Assembly: GCA_023392615.1 (NCBI GenBank)
Contig: JAEVYT010000030.1
Coordinates: 558,001 to 622,000, forward strand
Length of the DNA: 64,000 nucleotides
Direction: 5' to 3'
Source of the DNA: Bacillota bacterium
GTDB lineage: Bacteria; Bacillota; Clostridia; Lachnospirales; Lachnospiraceae
The notes beneath the pieces are model-generated. The model was not told the origin of the DNA and did not search any database. It saw only the letters and a program-made list of their open reading frames with translations. This document shows, piece by piece, positions 51,077-59,779 of the stretch. How positions within the stretch are numbered: the first letter of the stretch is position 1; each line of letters opens with the position of its first letter. Both the position numbers and the translations under genes were made by a program.

Positions 51077-51125
51077 TTCCGTATTCGTTATAACTATGAA
51101 TCCTGCTTTCAAGGAGGTATAATAT

Positions 51126-51413
51126 ATGGAAGAAAAACAAAATCTCAGTGACCGTACAGCGGTTGCGATTACCTATGATCCCAAGGAAGCAGCACCGAAA
51201 GTCATCGCTTCCGGAAAAGGATACCTAGCTGATAAAATCATAGAGAGAGCGAAGGAAGCGGATATCCCGCTTCATAAGGATGAAAAACTAGCTGGAACTT
51301 TGTCAAAAATTCAAATCGGCGATATGATACCACCTGAATTGTATGATGTAGTGGCTGAAGTTCTCGTATTTGTAGACAAGATGGATCGTATTAAAAGTAA
51401 GTTAGAGGAATAG
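51126..51413 (+). CDS. FlhB-like C-terminal domain protein
   Basis: This 95-residue protein resembles only the cytoplasmic C-terminal domain of the flagellar export switch FlhB: AVAITYDPKEAAPKVIASGKGYLADKIIERAKEADIPLHKDEKLA matches the part after the NPTH cleavage site, and NPTH itself is absent. It has no membrane part. Such short FlhB-like genes (YlqH) commonly lie between rnhB and yraN in Firmicutes; a role in flagellar export is assumed, not shown. It overlaps nothing and is 5 bases from yraN. Confidence 0.88.
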   Translation: MEEKQNLSDRTAVAITYDPKEAAPKVIASGKGYLADKIIERAKEADIPLHKDEKLAGTLSKIQIGDMIPPELYDVVAEVLVFVDKMDRIKSKLEE

Positions 51414-51418
51414 TACGA

Positions 51419-51769
51419 ATGAATAATAGGGCGGTAGGAACACAATTTGAAGAAAAAGCTGCGAACCATCTGAAGAAGAATGGATATCAGATACTTCAGA
51501 AGAATTTTCGCTGCAAAATTGGGGAGATTGACCTCATAGCAAAAGATGGGGAATATCTCTGCTTTATTGAGGTGAAATATCGTTCCGCTTTAACAAAAGG
51601 GTTCCCAGCTGAGGCAATAACCGTTAATAAAATTCGACGAATTACCAGAACGGCACAATTTTTTATGCTCCAACATAAAATACCTCAGGATACACCATGC
51701 AGATTTGACGCTGTGGTTATTCTGGATCAGGAGATATCGATTATAAAAAATGCGTTTGACGGAATATAA
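51419..51769 (+). CDS. yraN: YraN/UPF0102 endonuclease-like protein
   Basis: This 116-residue protein of the UPF0102 family has a PD-(D/E)XK nuclease-like fold: GTQFEEKAANHLKKNGYQILQKNFRCKIGEIDLIAKDGEYLCFIEVKYR holds the expected Glu, Asp and EVK residues. Its biological role is not established. GAGGA precedes the ATG. It is 5 bases after the FlhB-like gene, so the two are translated together. Confidence 0.9.
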   Translation: MNNRAVGTQFEEKAANHLKKNGYQILQKNFRCKIGEIDLIAKDGEYLCFIEVKYRSALTKGFPAEAITVNKIRRITRTAQFFMLQHKIPQDTPCRFDAVVILDQEISIIKNAFDGI

Positions 51770-51798
51770 ATAAGAAATGGATAGAAAGGTGTGACGCT

Positions 51799-52647
51799 AT
51801 GAAGTTTGAAAACAGTAGCTCTGCTCAGATTGATTTTGAGGCAGAGATTCCACATATCTCATTTCCGGTATTGTCTCAAATACCATACATACGACATGGC
51901 TTCTCAACAAGACTTGGTGGCGTAAGTGAAGGGATTTTCTCCAGTATGAACTTTGGTGTAGATACGAGCCCCTATCAGGATGACAAAGCCAACATAGTAG
52001 AGAACTATAATCGTATTGCGAGAAGCATTGGCGTTGATCCAAAATCATTTGTAATATCAAAGCAGGTACATAAAACCAATATACGTGTGGTAGAGGAACA
52101 GGACCTGGGAAAAGGTCTTTTAATTCCTGCCGATTATTCCGAAATTGATGGATTGATTACCAATAAACCCGGAATTACATTGGTTACCAAGTATGCTGAC
52201 TGTGTTCCCCTGTATTTTGTAGACACTAAGAACAAGGCGATTGGACTGACGCATTCCGGATGGCGAGGTACCGTCATGAAAATAGGAAAAATAACAGTAG
52301 AAGAGATGAAAAAGCAATACGGAAGTGACCCAAAAGATATTATCGCGGTGGTAGGCCCTTCCATATGTAAGGATTGTTATGAAATAGGAGAAGAGGTTGC
52401 TAAGGAATTTGAAAAAGCATTCCCATCCTCCTATGAGAAAGGAATTCTCACAGAAAAAGGCAGTGAAAAATACCTTTGTGACCTATGGGCAGCTAATAGA
52501 GAAGTATTTTTGGAAGCAGGAATTAAACCTGAGAATATTCATATCAGCGGGGTTTGTACATGTTGTAATAGTGAGTGGATGTTTTCCCATCGTAAAACAG
52601 GAACAAAAAGGGGTAGTCTTGCTGCATTTTTAGCACTCAGTGAATAA
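51799..52647 (+). CDS. YfiH/LACC1 family purine nucleoside phosphorylase-like protein
   Basis: This 282-residue protein was formerly annotated as a polyphenol oxidase. Motifs are RHGFSTRLGGVSEGIFSSMNFG, KQVHKTNIRVV, DCVPLYFVDTKNKAIGLTHSGWRGTV and ICKDCYEIGEEV, which supply metal ligands His and Cys. The related human LACC1 and bacterial YfiH proteins act on adenosine and inosine, so a purine-salvage activity is likely; the exact reaction here is not readable. AAGGTGTG precedes the start. Confidence 0.9.
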   Translation: MKFENSSSAQIDFEAEIPHISFPVLSQIPYIRHGFSTRLGGVSEGIFSSMNFGVDTSPYQDDKANIVENYNRIARSIGVDPKSFVISKQVHKTNIRVVEEQDLGKGLLIPADYSEIDGLITNKPGITLVTKYADCVPLYFVDTKNKAIGLTHSGWRGTVMKIGKITVEEMKKQYGSDPKDIIAVVGPSICKDCYEIGEEVAKEFEKAFPSSYEKGILTEKGSEKYLCDLWAANREVFLEAGIKPENIHISGVCTCCNSEWMFSHRKTGTKRGSLAAFLALSE

Positions 52648-52704
52648 AAGCTATCGTTAAACAGCAGAATTAAGATAGTATTATACTTTATAAAGAGAGA
52701 AACG

Positions 52705-54024
52705 ATGTATTATATGAAGAAAAAAGCACACATTATTAAAGAAATTGAACCAGGAAGTATCGCGGAGGAATTAGAATTAGTACCGGGTGATGAACTGGTT
52801 TCGATAAATGGAACAGAAATCAAGGATGTATTTGATTATCATTACTTGATTAAGGATGAATTTCTGACTGTTTTAATTAAAAAAGAAGACGGTGAGGAAT
52901 GGGAATTAGAGATTGAGAAGGATTACGATGAGGATTTGGGAATAGACTTTGAAGAAGGGCTGATGGATGAGTATCGTTCCTGTCGTAATAAATGTATCTT
53001 CTGCTTTATCGATCAGATGCCTCCCGGAATGAGGGACACCTTATATTTTAAAGATGATGATGCCAGATTATCCTTCCTTCAGGGAAATTATATTACACTT
53101 ACGAACTTAAGTGATGAAGAAATAGACCGAATTATATATTATAAGCTTTCGCCAATCAACATCTCTATTCACACGATGAATGAGGAGCTTCGCTGCAAGA
53201 TGCTAAATAATCGTTTTGCAGGCAGTGCTTTGGCAAAGCTTAAGAAGCTTAAAGAAGCCGGAATTATGATGAACGGCCAGATCGTTCTTTGTAAAGGATG
53301 GAATGACGGTGAGGAGCTAGAGCGGTCTATCCATGATCTTGCTGCATTTATGCCAGAGATGGAGAGTGTATCGGTCGTTCCGGTAGGACTTACCAAGTTC
53401 CGTGAAGGACTCGCAGAGCTAGAAACCTTTACAAAAGAAGATTCTAGAGTTGTGTTGGAACAGATCCACAGATGGCAGAATATTCTTTTACAGCACTATG
53501 ACACAAGATTCATCTATGCCAGTGATGAGTGGTATATTAAGGCTGATCTTCCGATTCCGGACGAAGATTCTTATGAGGGTTACCCTCAGATTGAAAATGG
53601 AGTTGGAATGGTTCGATCGTTACAGAATGAATTTAATGAAGCCTTTGAAGAACTTCAAGGTGATGACCGGACAAGAGAGCTCTCTTTGGCAACCGGTGTA
53701 TTAGCATCACCGTTTATTACCTCTTTGATTATAAAAATCAATGAGAAGTTTCCGAATATAACAATCAATACGTATACGATCGATAATAATTTCTTTGGTA
53801 CTCAGATTACCGTCGCGGGGTTATTAACCGGAGGGGATATTATTGAACAGTTAAAGAATGTGGAATTAGGTGATGTATTGTTACTCCCAGAGGTTTTGCT
53901 CCGTAATGGAGAGACCGTATTATTGGATGATGTAACGGTTCAGGAGATTGAAAGTGCTTTACAAACCAATATACGTATTGTACAATCAGATGGAAAGTCC
54001 TTTATTGATAGTATTATCCAGTAA
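52705..54024 (+). CDS. DUF512 protein with PDZ and radical-SAM-like domains
   Basis: This 439-residue protein has an N-terminal PDZ-like domain (about 1-75, EPGSIAEELELVPGDELVSINGTEI), a radical-SAM-like core with CX3CX2C at C93, C97 and C100 (CRNKCIFCF), and a C-terminal DUF512 domain. The gene normally lies beside der, as here; the function of the family is unknown. The cysteines suggest a 4Fe-4S cluster. Start could also be the ATG three codons on. Confidence 0.9.
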   Translation: MYYMKKKAHIIKEIEPGSIAEELELVPGDELVSINGTEIKDVFDYHYLIKDEFLTVLIKKEDGEEWELEIEKDYDEDLGIDFEEGLMDEYRSCRNKCIFCFIDQMPPGMRDTLYFKDDDARLSFLQGNYITLTNLSDEEIDRIIYYKLSPINISIHTMNEELRCKMLNNRFAGSALAKLKKLKEAGIMMNGQIVLCKGWNDGEELERSIHDLAAFMPEMESVSVVPVGLTKFREGLAELETFTKEDSRVVLEQIHRWQNILLQHYDTRFIYASDEWYIKADLPIPDEDSYEGYPQIENGVGMVRSLQNEFNEAFEELQGDDRTRELSLATGVLASPFITSLIIKINEKFPNITINTYTIDNNFFGTQITVAGLLTGGDIIEQLKNVELGDVLLLPEVLLRNGETVLLDDVTVQEIESALQTNIRIVQSDGKSFIDSIIQ

Positions 54025-54048
54025 AGGAAGGATTAGTTGGAGGTAATT

Positions 54049-55374
54049 ATGAGCAGACCGATAGTGGCCATTGTAGGCAGACCGAATGTGGGTAAATCAA
54101 CGTTATTTAATTCTTTGGCAGGAGAGCGTATTTCTATTGTTAAAGATTATCCCGGCGTTACCAGAGACCGCATTTATGCTGATGTTACATGGTTAAATAC
54201 ACAATTTACGATGATAGATACCGGTGGTATTGAACCGGATTCAAAGGATATGATGTTGTCCTATATGAGAGAGCAGGCACAGATTGCGATTGATACAGCA
54301 GATGTGATTGTATTCTTGACTGATGTTAGGCAAGGACTAGTGGATGCCGATTCTAAGGTGGCTGACATGTTACGCCGTTCAGGAAAACCGGTAGTACTAG
54401 TAGTAAATAAAGTTGATAACTTTGATAAATTTATGGCTGATGTTTATGAGTTTTATAATCTGGGCATTGGTGAACCGTTCCCTATCTCGGCATCCGGAAA
54501 GCTTGGCTTTGGTGAGATGCTTGATGAAGTGGTAAGTCATTTTACCAAAGGAATGACGGAGGAATCTACCGATGAACGTCCAAGAATTGCGATAGTAGGA
54601 AAACCGAACGTAGGAAAATCCTCTATCGTGAATAAATTAGTCGGACAAAATCGTGTTATTGTATCCGATATCGCCGGAACAACCCGAGATGCAATTGATA
54701 CGCCAATCAAGCGTAATGGAAAAGATTATGTATTAATCGATACAGCAGGACTTCGTAGAAAGAGTAAGATTAAAGAAGAGTTAGAACGCTTTAGTATTAT
54801 TCGAACAGTAACGGCGGTAGAACGTGCCGACGTTGTTGTACTGGTTATTGATGCTTCCGAAGGTATTACAGAGCAGGATGCGAAGATAGCCGGAATCGCT
54901 CATGACCGAGGTAGAGGTGTTATCATCGCGGTTAATAAGTGGGATTTGGTCGAGAAGGATAATAAGACTGTAAAAGAATATACAAATAATATTAGAGAGA
55001 TTTTGTCCTATATGCCTTATGCAGAGATTTTATTTATATCTGCGGAAACAGGACAAAGACTTCACCGTTTGTTTGAATCAATCGAAGTAGTAATTCAGAA
55101 CCAGAATCTTCGTATTGCAACCGGTGTATTGAATGAGATTATGATGGAAGCAACTGCACTTCAGCAACCTCCGTCGGACAAAGGTAAACGATTAAAGCTT
55201 TACTATATTACGCAGGTTTCAGTAAAGCCACCAACCTTTGTTATCTTTGTTAATGATAAAGAACTTATGCATTATTCCTACACGAGATATATTGAAAATA
55301 AAATTCGTGAAGCGTTTGGTTTTTCGGGAACATCATTAAAATTCATTATCAGAGAACGAAAGGAGAACGAATAA
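54049..55374 (+). CDS. der: Ribosome-associated GTPase Der (EngA)
   Basis: This 441-residue double GTPase for 50S assembly has G1 motifs GRPNVGKST (about 9-17) and GKPNVGKSS (about 184-192), a NKVD and a NKWD G4 each, and a C-terminal KH-like domain (PPTFVIFVNDKELMHYSYTRYIEN). The ATG at 54049 follows GGAGG; the frame opens at a TTG 12 bases earlier. Its stop codon abuts the ATG of plsY, so the two are translationally coupled. Confidence 0.96.
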   Translation: MSRPIVAIVGRPNVGKSTLFNSLAGERISIVKDYPGVTRDRIYADVTWLNTQFTMIDTGGIEPDSKDMMLSYMREQAQIAIDTADVIVFLTDVRQGLVDADSKVADMLRRSGKPVVLVVNKVDNFDKFMADVYEFYNLGIGEPFPISASGKLGFGEMLDEVVSHFTKGMTEESTDERPRIAIVGKPNVGKSSIVNKLVGQNRVIVSDIAGTTRDAIDTPIKRNGKDYVLIDTAGLRRKSKIKEELERFSIIRTVTAVERADVVVLVIDASEGITEQDAKIAGIAHDRGRGVIIAVNKWDLVEKDNKTVKEYTNNIREILSYMPYAEILFISAETGQRLHRLFESIEVVIQNQNLRIATGVLNEIMMEATALQQPPSDKGKRLKLYYITQVSVKPPTFVIFVNDKELMHYSYTRYIENKIREAFGFSGTSLKFIIRERKENE

Positions 55375-56001
55375 ATGCTTCTTAAAATCATTCTTTGCTT
55401 GATTTTCGGATATTTATTTGGATGTTTTTCAACAGGGTATGTTGTTGGAAAAATGAATAAGGTTGACATTAGAAATTATGGTAGCGGAAACGTGGGTACA
55501 ACGAATGCACTACGAACCTTAGGAGCTAAAGCAGGAGCAATTACCCTCCTTGGTGATGCGTTAAAGGCAGTTATCCCTATAGTAATCGTGAAGCTGGTAT
55601 TCTTTCCAAATGTTGATTATGTTCAATTGCTCGCTTTATACACCGGCCTCGGTGTTGTATTAGGTCATAATTATCCCTTCTGGTTAAAATTTGTAGGAGG
55701 GAAAGGAATTGCGGCGACTGGTGGAGTGTTAGCTGCATTTGATCCTTTGATTATTCCGATTGGATTACCGATCTTTATTGGGATTGTTGCTATCACCAGA
55801 TATGTATCCGTGGGTTCTTTATTTGTAGCTGTGTTATGTCCAGTTTGGATTTTAATTAGATATCCGGGTCAGATACATATGTTAATCGTAGGTATTATAT
55901 TTATGGTACTGGCCTTTATTAAGCACCGTTCCAACATCGGGCGATTAATCAAGGGTACTGAGAATAAGATAGGGCATAAAGTTAAGATTGAGAATAAATA
56001 A
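55375..56001 (+). CDS. plsY: Glycerol-3-phosphate acyltransferase
   Basis: This 208-residue membrane enzyme moves the acyl group from acyl-phosphate (made by PlsX) to glycerol-3-phosphate. Conserved loops are IRNYGSGNVGTTNALRTLGAKAG, the LGHNYPFWLKFVGGKGIAATGG motif and HRSNIGRLIKGTE. About five hydrophobic helices are visible. It overlaps neither neighbour and starts immediately after der. Confidence 0.95.
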   Translation: MLLKIILCLIFGYLFGCFSTGYVVGKMNKVDIRNYGSGNVGTTNALRTLGAKAGAITLLGDALKAVIPIVIVKLVFFPNVDYVQLLALYTGLGVVLGHNYPFWLKFVGGKGIAATGGVLAAFDPLIIPIGLPIFIGIVAITRYVSVGSLFVAVLCPVWILIRYPGQIHMLIVGIIFMVLAFIKHRSNIGRLIKGTENKIGHKVKIENK

Positions 56002-56026
56002 AACTGCAACAGTAAAGGAGAAGCTT

Positions 56027-57040
56027 ATGAGTAAGGTAAGCGTGTTAGGAGCCGGGACTTGGGGAACTGCACTTGCAATTTTATTAGCCAACAAGGGTAA
56101 TGATGTAACAATATGGACTAAGATTGAAAATGAAGCGAAAGCTTTGGATGAAAATAGAAAAGCAATAAAAAACCTTCCAGGAGCTGAGCTTCCGGAGCAG
56201 GTAAAAATCACGTTAAATCTAGAAGAGGCTTGCACAGACAAAGAGATTATCGTGATGGCGGTAGCGTCTCCCTATATTAGAGCAACAGCACACAGTGCTG
56301 CACCTTATATAAGGGAAGGTCAGATATTAGTCAATGTATCAAAAGGGATTGAAGACGGTACCTTGTTTACTTTATCAGAAGTATTAAAGGATGAAATTCC
56401 TCAAGCAGATATTGCGGTTTTGTCAGGCCCTAGCCATGCGGAGGAGGTAAGCCGTGGTATCCCGACTACGATAGTGGTCGGTGCGGATACACAGCATACT
56501 GCAAAAACGATTCAGGATACATTTATGACTGATGTTTTCCGTGTGTATATCAGTCCGGATATCATCGGAATTGAGCTCGGTGCTTCCTTAAAAAATGTAA
56601 TCGCTCTGGCCGCCGGTATCGTAGACGGTTTAGGCTTTGGGGATAATACTAAGGCAGCTCTTATGACGAGAGGAATCGCTGAAATCAGCCGTTTGGGAAT
56701 GACGATGGGTGGAAAGTTAGAAACCTTTGCCGGATTATCCGGTATCGGGGATCTGTTTGTAACCTGCACCAGTGTTCATAGCCGTAATTGGAAAGCCGGC
56801 AATCTGATGGGACAGGGTAGAACGATGGAAGAGGCCATGAAGGAAGTGAATCAGGTTGTAGAAGGAGTCAATTCCGCAAAAGCTGCACGTGCTTTGGCTC
56901 GAAAATACAACGTGGATATGCCCATTGTAGAACAAATCAATATGGTATTATTTGAAGGAAAAACAACCAAAGAAGCGGTAACGGATCTATTGATGAGAGA
57001 TCGTAGAAGTGAACATAACTCCCTTGAGTGGGATAATTAA
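56027..57040 (+). CDS. gpsA: Glycerol-3-phosphate dehydrogenase [NAD(P)+]
   Basis: This 337-residue enzyme makes glycerol-3-phosphate, the substrate of PlsY encoded just before it. The NAD(P) loop is VLGAGTWGTALAILLA; the catalytic region contains LSGPSHAEEVSRG, the lysine in SLKNVIALAAGIVDGLGFGDNTKAALMTRG, and GLSGIGDLFVTC. The frame extends upstream into plsY, but AAAGGAG lies 8 bases before the ATG at 56027, giving a normal length. A terminator follows. Confidence 0.96.
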   Translation: MSKVSVLGAGTWGTALAILLANKGNDVTIWTKIENEAKALDENRKAIKNLPGAELPEQVKITLNLEEACTDKEIIVMAVASPYIRATAHSAAPYIREGQILVNVSKGIEDGTLFTLSEVLKDEIPQADIAVLSGPSHAEEVSRGIPTTIVVGADTQHTAKTIQDTFMTDVFRVYISPDIIGIELGASLKNVIALAAGIVDGLGFGDNTKAALMTRGIAEISRLGMTMGGKLETFAGLSGIGDLFVTCTSVHSRNWKAGNLMGQGRTMEEAMKEVNQVVEGVNSAKAARALARKYNVDMPIVEQINMVLFEGKTTKEAVTDLLMRDRRSEHNSLEWDN

Positions 57041-57043
57041 CCG

Positions 57044-57083
57044 AAAGGCAGCTATGTTGATAATTGATATAGCTGCCTTTGTT
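57044..57083 (+). terminator. Rho-independent terminator after gpsA
   Basis: The perfect 12-bp arms AAAGGCAGCTAT and ATAGCTGCCTTT have a 13-base loop; only a short T-run follows. It closes the der-plsY-gpsA unit. Confidence 0.85.
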
Positions 57084-57157
57084 GTAGGTATGACGCTGAT
57101 ACATTATACGAACTAGTAAACAATTTAAGATAGAATGATAATACTTAGGAGGCAGCT

Positions 57158-57916
57158 ATGTTAGAAACAATTCAAAAAATCGTTAGAGAAGCAGGAAAAA
57201 TTATATTAAGCGCTAAGAATATCAATGATGGTATCGAGAGTAAGCAGGGTAGAGCAAACTTTGTAACAGAATATGATGTTGAAGTGCAGACATTCTTAAT
57301 AAAGAAGCTTTCGGAGGAATTTCCTGAGGCAGGTTTTATTGGAGAAGAAGGGGATGATAAAGAGGTAGTAAAGGCAGACTATTGCTTTATTATTGATCCG
57401 ATTGATGGTACCACTAACTTTATCTATGATTATCACCATAGTGCGATATCGGTTGGTTTGCAGCATAAAGGAGAAATGGTTCTTGGTGTTGTCTTTAACC
57501 CATATCTCGATGAGATGTTTTACGCGGAAAAAGGGAAGGGCGCATATCTGAACGGAAGAAAAATCAACGTATTAAATGAAGGGTTGAGTAATGGTATTGT
57601 TGGATTTGGAACAGCTCCTTACTACCGTGAGAAAGCAGACGAGACCTTCGCTTTGATAAGAAAGCTCTTTGATCGCTGTCAGGATATCAGACGTACAGGC
57701 TCTGCTGCCCTTGATTTATGCTATGTTGCTGCCGGACGCTTCGTGCTGTTTTGCGAACAGGTTGTATGTACCTGGGATTATGCAGCAGCAGCATTGATTA
57801 TCACAGAAGCGGGCGGGTGTATCTCAACGATAGAGGGGAAAGAGATGCCATTCGCTGAACCGACCTCAGTATTAGCAGCAGGAGAGGTAGCGTATCAGGA
57901 ATTTTTTGAACTATAA
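57158..57916 (+). CDS. suhB: Inositol monophosphatase family protein
   Basis: This 252-residue magnesium- or lithium-sensitive phosphatase fold has metal ligands in FIGEEGDD and FIIDPIDGTTNFIYDYHHSAIS, and the C-terminal WDYAAAALIITEAGGCISTIEG motif. Bacterial members hydrolyse inositol phosphate, fructose-1,6-bisphosphate or similar substrates, or act as RNA polymerase-associated factors; substrate is not readable here. GGAGG precedes the start. It is probably monocistronic, preceded by a terminator. Confidence 0.88.
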   Translation: MLETIQKIVREAGKIILSAKNINDGIESKQGRANFVTEYDVEVQTFLIKKLSEEFPEAGFIGEEGDDKEVVKADYCFIIDPIDGTTNFIYDYHHSAISVGLQHKGEMVLGVVFNPYLDEMFYAEKGKGAYLNGRKINVLNEGLSNGIVGFGTAPYYREKADETFALIRKLFDRCQDIRRTGSAALDLCYVAAGRFVLFCEQVVCTWDYAAAALIITEAGGCISTIEGKEMPFAEPTSVLAAGEVAYQEFFEL

Positions 57917-58025
57917 AAATGTAACAGTGTTTACTGTCCCAATATAAATAAAAATATAAAACACAAACATCATAGAATGAAACTACCCTGCATATCTTTA
58001 ACTATAACCATAAGGAGGTTGCTAT

Positions 58026-59504
58026 ATGTTAGGGCAGTTTGATGTTTATAATGATATTCAGGCTAGGACAGGCGGTGAAATATACATAGGTGTGGTAGGG
58101 CCGGTCAGAACAGGAAAGTCTACCTTTATTAAGAGATTTATGGATCTCTTAGTGATACCAAGTATTACAGATGTCCATAGCAGAGAGAGGGCAATCGATG
58201 AATTGCCACAGTCGGCGGCTGGTAGGATGATTATGACTACGGAGCCGAAATTTATTCCAAAGGAAGCTGCCGAAATTACACTCGACAATGACACTAAGGT
58301 AAAAATCCGTTTGATTGATTGCGTTGGCTACATGGTTGAAGGAGCTTCCGGTCATTTTGAAGACCAGCATGAAAGAATGGTAAAAACACCTTGGTATGAA
58401 CAAGAAATCCCGTTTACCCAGGCAGCTGAATTAGGAACCAAAAAGGTAATTAATGATCATTCCACGATTGGAATTGTTGTTACAACTGATGGTAGCTTTG
58501 GTGAACTTCCAAGGGAGAGTTATAAGATGCCTGAGGAGAAAACGATAACCGAATTAAAGCATTTGGGTAAACCATTTATCGTACTTTTAAATACTGTTAA
58601 ACCATATTCGATAGAGACAATTACGGCTGCACAGGAGCTATCAGAGGAATACTCCGTTCCTGTTATGCCGGTCAATGCAGAGCAATTAAAAAGGGAGGAT
58701 ATCACTAAGATTATGGAGAATATCTTGTCTGTATTCCCAATCTCTGAAGTTGACTTCTTTATGCCGAAATGGGCAGAGATGCTTCCGGCTGATCATTGGC
58801 TTAAGGTTGATTTGCTTCAGGCAATCAAAGAAATGTTTGAAAATCTTACGCAGGTGAAAGACGCTAGAACGAATAATTTTGATACCAACAGCCAATATGT
58901 AAAGCGATTTAAGGTTGATAATGTTGATATGCAAGATGGAACGGTTCGTGTAGATGTTGAGTTTGATGATATGTATTATTATAAGATTTTAAGTGATTTA
59001 ATCGGGGTACCGATTACTGGTGAATATCAATTGATCTCTACGTTGAAGGATCTTGCGAATAAAAAATCAGAATTTGAGAAGGTCTCGTATGCAACTGATC
59101 AAGTAAAAGCAAAGGGATATGGTATCGTAACTCCTGTCAAGGAAGAAATTACAATTGAAGAACCGGAAATAATGAAGCATGGTAATAAATACGGAGTTAA
59201 AATTAAAGCGGTAGCTCCGTCTGTTCATATGATTAAGGCAGATATACTTACTGAGGTAGCTCCGATCGTTGGAAGTGAGGAACAGGCGAAGGATCTCATT
59301 AATTATATAAATGAAAATGCGAAGGAAAATCCGGAAGGAATCTGGGAGACGAATATATTTGGAAAGACCGTTCGTCAGTTGGTGGATGACGGAATTAATG
59401 CGAAAATCAGTAAGCTGACGGATGAAAGTCAGATAAAACTTCAAGAGACCATGCAACGTATTATCAATGATAGTAATGGCGGTCTCGTATGCATAATTAT
59501 TTAA
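58026..59504 (+). CDS. spoIVA: Stage IV sporulation protein A
   Basis: This 492-residue spore-coat ATPase polymerises around the forespore to form the coat base. Walker A is GPVRTGKSTFIKRF near residues 24-37; the TRAFAC-type region includes IRLIDCVGYMVEGASGHFEDQHERMVKTPW. The C-terminus ends GLVCIII, the conserved membrane-anchoring tail region. Its presence shows the organism makes endospores. AAGGAGG lies before the ATG. A mother-cell sigma-E promoter is expected upstream but not verified. Confidence 0.97.
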   Translation: MLGQFDVYNDIQARTGGEIYIGVVGPVRTGKSTFIKRFMDLLVIPSITDVHSRERAIDELPQSAAGRMIMTTEPKFIPKEAAEITLDNDTKVKIRLIDCVGYMVEGASGHFEDQHERMVKTPWYEQEIPFTQAAELGTKKVINDHSTIGIVVTTDGSFGELPRESYKMPEEKTITELKHLGKPFIVLLNTVKPYSIETITAAQELSEEYSVPVMPVNAEQLKREDITKIMENILSVFPISEVDFFMPKWAEMLPADHWLKVDLLQAIKEMFENLTQVKDARTNNFDTNSQYVKRFKVDNVDMQDGTVRVDVEFDDMYYYKILSDLIGVPITGEYQLISTLKDLANKKSEFEKVSYATDQVKAKGYGIVTPVKEEITIEEPEIMKHGNKYGVKIKAVAPSVHMIKADILTEVAPIVGSEEQAKDLINYINENAKENPEGIWETNIFGKTVRQLVDDGINAKISKLTDESQIKLQETMQRIINDSNGGLVCIII

Positions 59505-59520
59505 CAATTTGTTACATGCT

Positions 59521-59563
59521 GCTGCCCGGTTAACGAGTAAAATCGTACTGTGGCAGCTTTTTT
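59521..59563 (+). terminator. Rho-independent terminator after spoIVA
   Basis: The stem GCTGCC (59521-59526)/GGCAGC (59552-59557), extended by weaker inner pairs, is followed by six T. Confidence 0.85.
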
Positions 59564-59614
59564 ATGGGACTTTCGTATGAAATTACCAAATACTGAAATA
59601 TTTATGACATATAG

Positions 59615-59643
59615 TTGACAATATTTAAGGGGTTTGCTATAAT
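59615..59643 (+). promoter_or_regulatory. Consensus promoter of the NlpC/P60 hydrolase
   Basis: TTGACA at 59615-59620, a 17-base spacer and TATAAT at 59638-59643, with TG at the extended -10 position. Both boxes match consensus fully. Transcription would start near 59650, giving a leader of about 130 bases that holds an 11-bp inverted repeat (TTAATATTTGT / ACAAATATTAA, 59659-59695). Confidence 0.9.
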
Positions 59644-59779
59644 ACTAACGTAACATATTTAATATTTGTGTAATAATTATGTTAACAAATATTAACGAAC
59701 CACATCTTGTATACTTTGTGTAACGTATGGGATGACATAAAAGTTCTATTATTATCAATAATGATTTGGAGGACGTAAT

